Below, piece by piece: positions 10,850 to 21,701 of a DNA stretch of 64,000 nt. A model generated the notes under the pieces. The model was not told the DNA's origin, did no database searches, and was given only the letters and a program-made list of their open reading frames with translations. Position 1 is the stretch's first letter, and each line of letters opens with the position of its first letter. The DNA is taken from assembly GCF_003672135.1 (NCBI RefSeq), contig NC_039507.1, positions 14,190,278 through 14,254,277 on the forward strand. The letters are read 5' to 3'. The position numbers and the translations under genes were made by a program. The stretch comes from Ooceraea biroi (lineage: Eukaryota; Arthropoda; Insecta; Hymenoptera; Formicidae).

Positions 10850-12560
10850 CGTATTATGTACTTGGCGTATATATTTTTTCTTGTTTTAAAAAGGTTTTTG
10901 TAGGAATTAATTATTATAAATATATCTTATAGTAATTCTTATTACTTACATATTATTATTTACATATTTGCATTTTTCTTGTTATAGTTCTTTAAGTTAA
11001 GAGAATACTTTTTTTATTCTTATTACTTTTATCTTACTTATTCCATAACTTATAAGAAATTTATGTACAGTTTTTATATTTTAAAACATGTAATGAAGAC
11101 ACATCAATTTGATAAACTAATATGTTATCTCTATAATATGCAAAAATATTCTGCTTTACTCAACTTATTTATGTAGAAGCACATAACATATCATCTATTT
11201 TAAAAAAGATAGTAAAAATGTAATTTTACTTTTGTTTAATTTATTCAATACGTAATAATTCATAAAATGTACTATTTTTTCTATTAATAATCGCATTATG
11301 TATAATAATTATACAGTGCTTGTAAAAGACACACAGTATAGAGTATATACAGAATACATACATATACACAACATATACAGAGTATTTGACACAACGATAG
11401 TCACAATTTTTTCATAAGTTACAATAATCGGATAGTTTTAGATGTAATTATTTAGTTTGTAAGCTGCAATAAAATGCAGCAATAAAAATTTCAAAAATGT
11501 TTTTTTTTCATAAAAAGTTTAAAGCCATTTTAACTTTTTCATATAGAATCATTTATATAGAACCATCTTTTATTTGTAATGTTGTAAACAGGATAAAAGC
11601 AAATATAATGGTAATCAATAATGTTAGTTTTTGCTGATATTTCACAATAAACAAATGCAGACAATTCATAATTTTTTAATTTGTTTTAAGAATAATAGAT
11701 ACAGACTCACAAGGTACAATAATGTTTAGAATATACTGCAATGAATAATGACAAATAAAAATATAATGTGAAGTCTTCAGAACGTATTAAAAATATTGGG
11801 TAGACCAAAATGTCAATGTCGATTCTTTAGCAAAATTCAAACGCAAAACTCTGCATTAAGAATGTATACAATATTTTGCGTCTAAACCCTGCCAAAGAAA
11901 TCCGCATAGAACTTCCTGGTAACGTAAAACTGTGTTAATATTAAGAATCAATACAAAGTTTTGCATTTAATTTCTGTTACAAAAATCGACACGGACTTTC
12001 TCAATCAGACAACTCAATTTCTCAAACGGACAACTCACAATATATCAATTTTCGACTAATTTTTCAAGGACAGAGAAAGAGGGAGAGCGGAGAGAGAAAT
12101 GGAGATAGAAAAAATGACCTGTCATGAATGTGAAATGGAGTATTTATCATAATTATTTCCCTGCTTAAAAAGTCCGATAGAAAACGAAAAAAAAATTCTT
12201 TTCTTTTTTAATCGTGTTTCTGATTCCTGATTTTCATAAGTAAGTTAATATATTAGCGATAGAAATTTAATGTAATATCATTAAAGTATCTTACATATCA
12301 TATAAATAAAAATCTATAAGAGTATTACCAGTAATTGTATATCATGTTATACAAATTTCCTGAATAATAAGATATCATGCCTTATAATAATGTTCAAATA
12401 GAATTCTATGCAGTCCTATCTAAAATTTAAAATAGAAAAACTCAGCAATAAAATCCCGGTAAAAAATTTTTTATATATAATCAGACAAAACTGGTTATAC
12501 AAAATTATATATCATTTTTGTCCATATATAAATAGATATGCTTATATATAAATGGATATG

Positions 12561-12592
<32 letters not shown>

Positions 12593-13380
12593 ATATTATT
12601 AAAGATATGTAAGTAGTAAAATATATTATTTATTGTAATCTGAAGTCCGAATTTTTCGAACTTCAAATTGCTTGCGTGCGTGAACTACATGGACGTCCAT
12701 GGGAGTCTCCTCTGTGCCGCAAGCGTAAAAATTCTCAAAAAAATTAATATACCAAGGTGTGTATATTAACTTTATTATATAACTGTCAGGCTAAATCTTA
12801 ACGTCGAGTAAGAACTCGACGCGTGCACCACATAGCGGTGCGGAGCGAAAACACATATTCCTAGTTTATATAGAATCATATACAATTATATATAAATGCA
12901 TCTGAATCATACTTGTGTTTATGTATATTTATACATGATGCAAGACTTATATATAATTATATATTAGACAAATACAGATCTATGTATAATTATATATAAA
13001 ACATTGTAACGTTATATATAAGTATGCAAAGTGCGCATCTTATATGTAGCAGTTATTGCATTTATAGATAAATATAAGAAAACTATTTTTTCCTATACAT
13101 ATTTTTGAGAATTTTACGAATAATAAGATATCATATCCTTATGAAACCTTATGAAACCTTATGATAACGTCCAAATACTCTATGTAATGCTATCCGCAAT
13201 TCACAAAATAATTACAGCTATAAAATAAGTCATAAAAACAAATGCAATGTGTATCAATCGTATATTATCACAACTTTTGCGTGCTTCTAATGTACTCCTA
13301 TCAAGCCTTATCCAAAATTTCTTTCGTTTTCAATATAAAATAAAAATAGTATGCCACTCTATCATGTTCTATCGTAAATC
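10850..13380. other. AT-rich DNA, no gene seen
   Basis: Starts with a foldback-family fragment (ATGTACTTGGCGTATATATT at 10857). The rest is AT-rich with (TA)n at 12560-12590 and small hairpins near 12800-12845 (GTCGAG...CTCGAC; GCACC...GGTGC). A GA-rich patch lies at 12075-12115. No supported ORF. Confidence 0.4.
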
Positions 13381-13384
13381 AATA

Positions 13385-13895
13385 CTATCGTTTTCTATTT
13401 ATCCTGTTAATGTATCTATGCCGTCCTATCGTTCTGTATCAAAAACTTTCAGTTTCAATATATATAGAAACAGACCAAACAATAGTAGAGCAAATCTATC
13501 ACGTCAAATAGTGTGACTATCATTTTTCTACTGTTTTTTTCAATGAACTCCTATCGTTCTTTATCTAAAAGTATATATTTATTTTTTCAATATAGGCTAT
13601 GTTCCGAAATATATTACTAGTACTGAAAATCTATAGTTCACGTCGCATATATATAGATTTTCAGTACTAGTAATGTATTTCGAAACATAGCTTATATTGA
13701 AAAAATAAAGAATTCTAGATAGAGAATGATAGGAGTACATTTAAAAAACAGATAAAAAATAATAGTGTGACTACGTAGGCACACTATTTGATAGATTTGT
13801 TCTACTACTTTTTTATCAGTAATTTTCTATATTCAAACTGAAAGTTTTTGATACAGAACGATAAGATAGTGGAAATAGAAGGATAGTGTATTTCA
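13385..13895. mobile_element. Foldback / MITE-like inverted repeat
   Basis: An imperfect inverted repeat spans this interval. GTTCTGTATCAAAAACTTTCAGTTT (in two parts) on the left is mirrored by AAACTGAAAGTTTTTGATAC on the right. At the centre CTATGTTCCGAAATA...TACTAGTACTGAAAATCTATA pairs with its complement across a ~12-nt loop (13588-13691). No gene; class unknown. Confidence 0.7.
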
Positions 13896-13909
13896 GAACA
13901 CAACCATCG

Positions 13910-15279
13910 ATTTAATAAACGAAAAATTCTACTGTGACATTTTGATTCAAATACATAAGTGTCAGGGTTCGATTAAAGTCGTTAAATTCTATTCAAAAAT
14001 ACATGTGTATAATAAATCTCACATAACAAACGATAGATTCTACTGTGACATTTTGATTCAAGTACATAAGTGTAAGTAAATAATCTTTAGCTAATTCCGT
14101 AAATTAATTTTTGTATTTTTCAGGTGAAAAACGATAGATGTCTATACATAATTTTGTAAGTTGTCCAATTATTATGCAAGTGTGTGATTCGTATCTGAAC
14201 ACATAAAATAAGAATTGTATAAGTCACACAGAAATAATAAACTCTGTCGTGAATTTCCGTTTTATTAACATAAGTTTTAATATTCGAATAAATTACGATA
14301 GAATATTATAAATAATCATTTGTTAATGTTTCATAAAATAAAATGTTGCTTTTCCGGATAAATAAGGATAGCTCACGGTAGCACTATAAAACATTAAAAA
14401 TCATAAGTACTGGAAGTTATTATATAAAATTATTGATCATCTGTTGTTTTATTTACATTAGAAAAATTTATTATAAGATTACATTTATTATGATAAACGT
14501 TTTTTCGTTATGAAAACGGTCTCACAAAGGCTACATAGGTTATCATACAATTTTTCGAGTATTCTTATAATTTTTATTCGTTGTCTATCTGACTTTTTAA
14601 GCAGGGTTCCTTTGCAATATACTTTAATATCATTAAAATTAGTTAGACTGTATCTAATCGATATAATTAAAACTTTACTACATTATTCTGTTATGCTGAA
14701 TGTCACATTCTTTCTTTATTTTTATTAATTAGGGAGATATAATGTATTAGTGAAGTTTTAGTGAAATTAAGAAAGTTATTTTAGAAAACGGAAAGATTAG
14801 ACAACATATTAAAATCAATTTTTGGTATCTACAAAAGGTCTATTTTTTATGTAATAACTAATATGAGAATCTCTAATGCTTTGCCCTTATATTATTATTA
14901 AGTGTGAAAATTAATTCGGTGTTTTTTTTTTTAAAAGTTGAGCCTTTATTACAAAAAATAACAAACATGTCAAAATATTCGCTATTATTTTCTAATACAT
15001 TTCTTCCTTTATCGGACGAATCTCCTCTGAAAAAATAGAGTAAATAAAGATTCTGTTTCTTAGAAAAAAAGAACACCGAGTTTTTAAATTTATATATCTA
15101 ATATAATAAGTATGTAATTTAATCATTTTCAAAAGTTATTTATATGCAAAAATTGCTGTAAGAGATTATATTTTTTTTTATTAATAAAGAAATTGAAAAT
15201 TTGTTGTATTTGTTGTATTTTATTTAAATTATATATTGATATTCCATATAGAATAACATAATTGCCATAAAAGACTTTG
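13910..15279. other. AT-rich DNA with one short direct repeat
   Basis: TTCTACTGTGACATTTTGAT followed by TCAA(A/G)TACATAAGTGT occurs twice (about 13928 and 14038). Otherwise nothing recognisable. Confidence 0.45.
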
Positions 15280-15906
15280 AAATAGAACAGTAGTGTGAGG
15301 AAGAGCGTCCATATCCAAGGGTGTGCGAGCAGGCGCGATAGCGACATTCTGCGAGCGAGCAACCAAGAATGGGACGAGTTTACTCTCAGTATCGCGACGA
15401 CCCTCGGCGGGTTAGGAGTCTCGAATTTGGTGGTGTTATTCTGTGCATGTTGAGAAACAGAAAACTTACAGTAGACGAAAGGCAAGCCGTGTGAAATATG
15501 AGAAGGTCTCTTCAAAGATGTCGGTGACCAATCTGAGAGCGTAACCAGCCATATTCATCAAAATACGTGCATTATTGCATTATTGTTTTTTCAATCCTGA
15601 AAGTCCAGAAAAGCTTATGAAGAGGGATCCGTGTGAAACGAATCTTATAAAAAATCAATCGGAAAAGTGTTTCTGTAATACGTGTTGTTGAGCGTTTTCT
15701 CACCTCTGCGCAAATGTAATTTGCAATACAATTTCATGTCCAACCATGTGTAATATATATGTGTAAAAAGTGTTTCATATACTTCCCATTTCCCGATACC
15801 TCTCCGCGTCAACTAGGATCGAAGAGAAATCTAATCTGAGGAGAAGTGTTATAGCTAGAGAAGAACAAGACAATTGTGAAGCTGTAACATTTATTATCGG
15901 AAAGGT
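15280..15906 (+). other. Higher-GC unique-looking tract, possible noncoding exon
   Basis: GC content rises sharply against the AT-rich surroundings. The tract ends at 15906 with a good splice donor (GGAAAG|GTAATG). I see no conserved protein in it. It might be an untranslated first exon of the plus-strand spondin gene or of an unknown transcript; that is speculation. Confidence 0.2.
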
Positions 15907-16465
15907 AATGACAAAATTTTAATGCGAAGCAAACGATCTTTTACATCTTGATTACATCTTGATGTAAGCGATCAATGTCTCGATGTGTGAACAAGATTTT
16001 ACCCTAGTTTTGCAATCCTGCTATTTAAGTTCTAAGGAAATGCACTTCTAAAGTAGCAAATATGCTTCAATATATTAAATACACAATATTCGTATATGTG
16101 ACTCTGGATAATTTATCTTTAAAGTAAATAATTGATTATATACTTAAAATAAAAGTATCATTCCCGAATAATTATAACAGACATATAAATATAAATACGC
16201 ACGCAGGCATACACGCACTTAGCTACCTGCGTACACACATGCACGCACATATATTTATATAGAAAGAAGGGGTATCACAAAAAGCGTTACTTTTAGTTTC
16301 AAAAGTGATTGTTCTCGAACTATTAATGATAAAAGAACTTCTTTCTGAAATATTTCGATTTGCTAGGATACTTTAACTCTCTTCTTGTTATATATTAGCT
16401 TTTTACTTTAACTTTATTATTGCCATATATTATTTATATTATATTAGATTTTTTATATTTATATC
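15907..16465. other. No gene seen
   Basis: AT-rich, with a short ACGCACGCAGGC / (CA)n patch near 16195-16250. Confidence 0.4.
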
Positions 16466-17290
16466 AAGCGACGCGGTAGCGTCGCGACACCAAGTACATA
16501 AAAAATAAGGTTCCGAGCAATGAGCATCACTGCATATATGTACATACGTCGAGCGTTGCCAAATTCATTGCATAAACGTCGAGCGCTCCGTAAAGCTTAT
16601 CTGGAATTCATGTCATTTGACAGGTCACATAAACTTATGATTAAAATATTTCAGGAACTAAAAGCGATATCAAAAATCTAACGGCACTTTTATTATATAA
16701 TATGAATGCAAGCTTTCGATTGCGACCAATTTGAATAAGATTAATGCAGTCAATCCTTAGTCTATTGTAAGCATACATTATAACTGCGAAGTTCCGTTTT
16801 CCATTTTCAGACTCACGTACATATGTTCGCACATACACGTGCAAAGCGATTTTGTCCCTCAAGCTTGCGTTCACACATGCGTTCATACATGCGTTCATAC
16901 ATGCACGATTTAATTTATTCGTAATTAAAAATACATGGAAAATGTTTTTTCTTACGACAAAAATATAAATCGAATAAGCTATAAAAAATTTTTAATTTAC
17001 TTGTTTTAAATGAAATCATCGTGATAGCGTTACAATGATAATTAGATAATTCTTTTAATTGTGAAATATAAATTATGAAAATTTAAGATATATTTTGGAA
17101 CATTTACTCATAGAACGAAACCGAGAAAGAAAGAGGGAGGGAGGCACGACGTTGCACGACGACGACGACGTTGCACGACGACGACGACGACGACGACGAC
17201 GTTGCACGATGACGCCGACGACGACGTTGTACGACGACGACGACGACGACGACGACGTTGTATGACGATATCCAATCCAATAAGAAAATT
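16466..17290. repeat. GACGCGGTAGC repeat family, copy 2 with ACG-rich tail
   Basis: AAGCGACGCGGTAGCGTCGC starts the block, followed by the family's ordered motifs to CAAAGCGATTTTGTCCCTCA. The tail at 17140-17265 is a TTGCACGACGACGACG array ending in ATCCAATCCAATAAG, as copy 3 does at 41228. The tail is therefore a variable minisatellite belonging to the family. Confidence 0.65.
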
Positions 17291-17706
17291 TTAAGGATTA
17301 ATATGACGAGAGAGTGAGAAGGTGAACGAGTGAGAGAGCGAGAAGACAAGAGAGCGAAAAAGCGAGAGAGTAAGAAAGTGAGAGGGCGAAAGAGCGGAAG
17401 AACGAGAGAGCGAAAAAGCGAGAAAGAGAGCGAGAGAGCGAGTGAGTGAGAGAGCGAGAGAGTGAGGGCGAGAGGACGACTTGTGAGTGAGAAAGCGAGA
17501 GAGCGAGAGAGCGAGGGAGAGCGAGGGAGCGAGAAAGCGAGAGGGCGAAAGAGTGGAAAAGCGAGAGAGCGAGAGGGCGAAAGAGCGAGAGAGGGCAAAA
17601 GAGCGAGAGAGCGAGAGAGCGAGAGAGGGCAAGAGAGCAAGAGAGCGAGAGAGGGCAAGAGAGCGAGAGAGCGAGAAAGCGAGAGAGCGAGAGAGAGAGA
17701 GAGAGA
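17291..17706. repeat. Purine-rich (GAGAGAGC)n simple repeat
   Basis: About 400 bp of GAGAGAGCGAGA-type sequence with almost all purines on the plus strand. The long serine/leucine/arginine- and glutamate-rich frames on both strands come from the repeat and are not genes. Such strand-asymmetric tracts can form triplex (H-) DNA. Confidence 0.9.
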
Positions 17707-17734
17707 ATTACAAAAAGGAGTGAGATCCCGAAAA

Positions 17735-18258
17735 AACCTTTTTAAAAAAAGAAAAAATATATACGCCAAGTACATAAAACCTCTCAACTTGTCAAAACTC
17801 AAAGCTAAATATGAAATCAATAATTAACTAGCCAAGTATCTAGAAGCAGTTTGAGTATTTTACCCAAACGTTTTCCATGCATACTCTCTTATTACATGAC
17901 GACATTGAAGTACTTGGCGTGCTCGAATCACATTAAAACATACTGTCCTACCTATAAGAGACACAAAATCATTTGCGAATCATTATTAAAAATCATCAAG
18001 ATACAAGATACAATACAAATCAAGATACTATACAAATTTACAAGAATACATGACCACTGCGATCCGGGCACGCCAAGTACTTCAATGTCGTCATGTAATA
18101 AGAGAGTATGCATGGAAAACGTTTGGGTAAAATACTCAAACTGCTTCTAGATACTTGGCTAGTTAATTATTGATTTCATATTTAGCTTTGAGTTTTGACA
18201 AGTTGAGAGGTTTTATGTACTTGGCGTATATATTTTTTCTTTTTTTCAAAAGGTTTTT
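17735..18258. mobile_element. GCCAAGTAC foldback family, copy 1 (uninterrupted)
   Basis: Arms of ~175 bp: 17740-17915 (ATATACGCCAAGTACATAAAAC to GAAGTACTTGGCGTGC) pair with 18066-18240. Centre 17916-18065 is unique and AT-rich. No gene. Other copies: 41755-43290 (interrupted twice), 43291-44985 (interrupted once), 45885-50900 (interrupted once). This intact copy serves as the empty-site reference for them. Confidence 0.85.
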
Positions 18259-18278
18259 TCAGGATATAATATACCGAG

Positions 18279-18440
18279 AATATTCCTTGTACATCTCTTA
18301 TAGTATATTATGTTTCGTATATTCTCAGAATATACTTTTAATATCTCTTATAGTATATTATTTTTCGTACATTCTTAGAATATACTTTTAATATCTCTTA
18401 TAGTATATTATTTTTCGTACATTCTCAGAATATACTTTTG
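18279..18440. repeat. 50-bp tandem repeat, about three copies
   Basis: The unit AGAATATACTTTTAATATCT followed by CTTATAGTATATTATTTTTC and GTACATTCTC repeats with an exact 50-bp period (anchors at 18321, 18371 and 18421). The first unit is more diverged. Confidence 0.85.
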
Positions 18441-19099
18441 AGTTACGCGAATGTATATGCGCGCCATATTGATGGCGCTGCAGTTCCTTCTCTTGTTCCC
18501 TGCAATTGATGGCGTGATTTTGACATGAACGTACAAATGATTAATCACAGGTAATTCTTTCTATTTCTTTCAAAATATATCAAATATAAGAGTTAGCGTA
18601 TAAAAGACATTTCAGCCTGAAAGATATTTGTCATATTGTTTATCCATACTTGATAATTCGTGATCAAATACATTATTCTTGCAATGTAACCTCAAAGTCT
18701 ATCTTATCACGCATGTGAGTTAATTAATATAAAATATATTTTACAGATACGTGTATGTAACAATAGTAACGCCGTTCTAGTACGCCTTTTCCGATATTGC
18801 TGTCTATTTGTTTGCTTTTTGGTCTGTTGCGGTGGTCTGATGATTGTGTGATTTGTCTACGAACGTGATTAATCCCAGGTAATTCTTTTTCGAAAATGTA
18901 TCAGCTATAAAAGATTTTACAAAACATTTCAGCCTGCTATTTATCATAATTTTCATTCTTGCTTGATAATTCGTGATAAAATAAAATATATTATTCTTGC
19001 AATGTAATCTCAAAGTCTATCTTATCAAGCATGTGAGCTAAATAATATAAAATATATTTTACAGATACTCCGAAAGTCCAATTTCTTTCATTTGCTTTC

Positions 19100-19270
19100 T
19101 GGCCTGTTGATTTCAATTTTAGTTCTTGCAATTTGACATTTTGCAACATAATGTTAAACACTTTGATTGTTTTGAATATTGAAACACTTGAAAAGGACCA
19201 AATACTGTTAGTTGAAACGTTGTGTCACTAATTAATAAAAGTTGTGCCAGTTTGGTCGAAAAATTATTGA
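19100..19270. repeat. Penelope-type end remnant
   Basis: ACTTGAAAAGGACC...GTTGAAACGTTGTGTCAC at 19190-19228 matches the terminal block of the Penelope-like elements in this window. It lies within the insertion that splits a tandem unit. Confidence 0.45.
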
Positions 19271-19289
19271 AATTATTTATTTAAACATC

Positions 19290-19520
19290 CATTGGCGAAG
19301 AAATTAGAGTTATTCAATACTACTTAATTTGACTAAATCCACAAGACATGAAACATTATGGACTTTAAATAATTTTGAATCCTCTTGAGTTTGCTAAATG
19401 ACCATTCTGCAGAAGCTACTGTTGCAGAAATTGTTAATAATATTCTTAAGCTAACACAAATATTTGGAATCAGGTCATCTGGTTTGTACTCTATCTAAAG
19501 TTCTATTAGATAAGCCATGA
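19290..19520 (-). pseudogene. hAT transposase C-terminal (dimerisation) remnant
   Basis: Read on the minus strand: DDLIPNICVSLRILLTISAT, then VASAEWSFSKLKRIQNYLKS, then broken by a stop and frame change. This is the conserved Dimer_Tnp_hAT block (usual SAERSFSKLKLIKNYLRS). Only this C-terminal end is present, and no terminal repeats are seen. Confidence 0.75.
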
Positions 19521-20205
19521 ACTGTTGCAATAACGTGTAATAACGATAATTTAATTTTTCTTCTTATTCATATTATATATCCTTGTATATTTATTGAGAT
19601 GATTGTGTGACTTCTCTACAATCGTGATCACTCTCAGGTAATTATTGTTATAAGAAAATGTGTTAACTAAAAAAGATTTTATATAAAAGACATTCCTGCT
19701 TGAAAGATATGTGCCATATTTTTGTTCCACGCTTCATTGTTTATCATTATTAAATACGTTATTCTTGCAATGCAACCTTAAAGTCTATTTCATCGCACAT
19801 GAGTTCATAGATGAATAAATATATTTTACAGATACCGTATTACATAGCAACGCTCTAGTACGCTCTTTTCCGAAAGTCCAATCTCTTTCATTTGCTTTCT
19901 GGCCTATTGCGGCAGATGATTGTGTGACTTCTCTACGATCGTGATCACTCTCAGGTAATTATTTTTATTCGAAAATGCATCAGCTATAAAAGATTTTATA
20001 TTACAAAACATTTCCGCTTGAAATATATTTGCCATATTTTTGATCTTGGTTGTTCATTATAAAATACGTTATTCTTGTAACCTCAAAGTCGGAGAATTTA
20101 TAAAATGTCTATTTTATCATAGTCTCGTCCTTTCTTTTGCTTTCTATCTTGTTAAAACTAATAATGTGATTTTTACGCACACTTAATTAATCGCAGATAA
20201 TCTGT

Positions 20206-20427
20206 TCCTTGAAAGTTAAAGATATTTCTTGAAAAATAGTTTTGTTGTGCTTGTCATTCATGCTTGATAATTCATAATATTCTTTGATACCTGTTTGATT
20301 AATTATTAATGCAATTCATATAAAAATGGTAAAAAATTGACAGTATAATATTATGATCTAAAAATAATATAATATTCTCTAAAAATAATAATATATGCAA
20401 TGTACTATTTCTCTCCATAATAATGAG
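20206..20427. other. AT-rich DNA
   Basis: Nothing recognisable. Confidence 0.3.
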
Positions 20428-20542
20428 TCTGTTCGGTTTAGCTGCACTGCAGAACTGGTGTAGTAAGTTAGGGTGAGAGAAATATATATTTCTTCACTCC
20501 AACTTATTGCACCACTTCAGCAGTGCAGCTAAAACGAACAGA
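20428..20542. mobile_element. Short MITE (about 115 bp hairpin)
   Basis: TCTGTTCGGTTTAGCTGCAC...GTGAGAG is mirrored by CTTCACTCCAACTTATTGCACC...GCAGCTAAAACGAACAGA around a short AAATATATATTT centre. TAAT lies just outside both ends. Confidence 0.75.
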
Positions 20543-20642
20543 CCTAATATTACGATATTATTATTATTATAAGATATATATTGATTAATATACATAATTC
20601 GTAAATAATATATATATTTTAACAGAACAAGACAACAAAATA

Positions 20643-20985
20643 ATGAATAGAAAGCGACCAAGAAAGGACATTTTATATATATCAAAGAGACACTGCAATC
20701 GATTAGCTGCGCAAGAATCAGAACTTGTATGTGACACGTTGTTGAATACGATTGTATCATCATATAACTATGAATATTTCGAATTTTTGATGGCTAATAA
20801 TTCCACAATTGATTCACATACGAGACATGAATATAGTGATGAAAATATGTTACTTTTCCAGGTGTGATACGAAAATCACATGTGGATGCAACGGATGAGC
20901 AAATTTCAGCCCCGATCAAAATATGGCTAGTTCATGCCAAAGAGCGTATAGAAAAACAACACCGCAACACAGATGAAACATCTTA
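20643..20985 (+). pseudogene. Short unknown ORF in two frames (possible gene relic)
   Basis: ATG at 20643 reads 73 codons of protein-like composition (start MNRKRPRKDI; core CNRLAAQESELVCDTLL) to CAG at 20861. The next frame continues from 20864 as HVDATDEQISAPIKIWLVHA and ends at a TAA at 20982-20984. The join at 20861 (TTACTTTTCCAG|GTGTG) could be a splice acceptor or a one-base frameshift. I do not recognise the family. It may be an accessory exon of a DNA transposon or a host orphan gene. Confidence 0.35.
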
Positions 20986-20989
20986 ATTA

Positions 20990-21406
20990 TGTTTTCTTAA
21001 TTATGTTATACATGTGACATATATTTTATATTCTCTCCTCTTTAATATTAATATTATATTAATTTATTTAATAGGAAGATACAATGTATAAATTATAGGA
21101 ATTGATAAAATGTATCAAAACAATATTAAAGTTTTATAAACTATATATTTGTAAACTGTAAATATGTAACCTAATCTAATCCATAACCTAATCTAACCTA
21201 AAATCTGTAAAAACCGCGCGCGCTAGCTCTTACATGATATACTAATAATATACCGACGACATCCTACGAATGTTTCACAGAATATTCTCAGTATATGTTA
21301 CGAACTAAAATAGTAGGACATTAGAGCATTCTTAGTACGTACTCAGTACATCATAGTACGTATCTCGAATGTTCTGAGAATATACGCAATATACTTTTGC
21401 GATATT
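20990..21406. other. AT-rich DNA, no feature
   Basis: Unremarkable apart from an AACCTAATCTAA patch near 21170-21205 and ATTCTGAGAATAT motifs near the Gypsy insertion point. Confidence 0.4.
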
Positions 21407-21585
21407 TGTAATGATGACTGAGTATTGCAAGTATCTTTATTGCAATGTAATAATTAATATAAAAGCAAGTACAGTTAAATATCAGAACGTGTTCCACTCT
21501 GTCTCAGTCTGTGTTCTGGCTGCGCGGTGGCGCTGTCCTCGCGCCTGCCTCCTCTAATGGTACGTTCTATAGTCCAATCATGACA
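21407..21585 (-). repeat. Gypsy 3' LTR
   Basis: 179 bp, TG...CA ends, three differences from the other LTR (one G/A in TTGCAAGTAT, one in CAGAACGTGT, one in GGCGCTGTCC). Confidence 0.95.
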
Positions 21586-21597
21586 TCTCCTTTTTTT
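21586..21597 (-). other. Gypsy polypurine tract
   Basis: On the minus strand AAAAAAAGGAGA directly abuts the 3' LTR, the usual plus-strand DNA primer site. Confidence 0.8.
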
Positions 21598-21701
21598 AAA
21601 TTAAAATAAAATAACATTCATAAAATAAAATAAAATAATCCTGCTTATCAAAATTATTTAACCACATGACGGACTTATTAATAATAATATAACGTAAATT
21701 C

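Larger units (their letters stand above)
18530..20205 (+). repeat. ~320-bp tandem units with exon-like splice signals
   Basis: Donor-like CAG|GTAATT occurs at 18550, 18878, 19637 and 19954 (a decayed version near 20196), and acceptor-like TATTTTACAG|ATAC at 18747, 19064 and 19831. This gives exon-like segments 18748-18878 (131 nt) and 19832-19954 (123 nt), plus one (19065-19637) split by an insertion. Each unit also repeats TTTCAGCCTG, CTTGATAATTCGTGAT and TTCTTGCAATGTAA. No reading frame is conserved, so a protein role is unproven; they could be noncoding cassettes or plain tandem duplications. Confidence 0.5.

Noticed and set aside
15129..15515. 128-codon minus-strand ORF
   Set aside because: No family resemblance; the N-terminal half is from a locally GC-rich tract and the C-terminal half is AT-rich noise.
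17104..17827. Long open frames on both strands, up to 238 codons, rich in Ser/Leu/Arg or Glu/Arg
   Set aside because: They lie in a GAGAGAGC simple repeat and an ACG array; low complexity keeps the frames open. No splice sites, domain or homology features.
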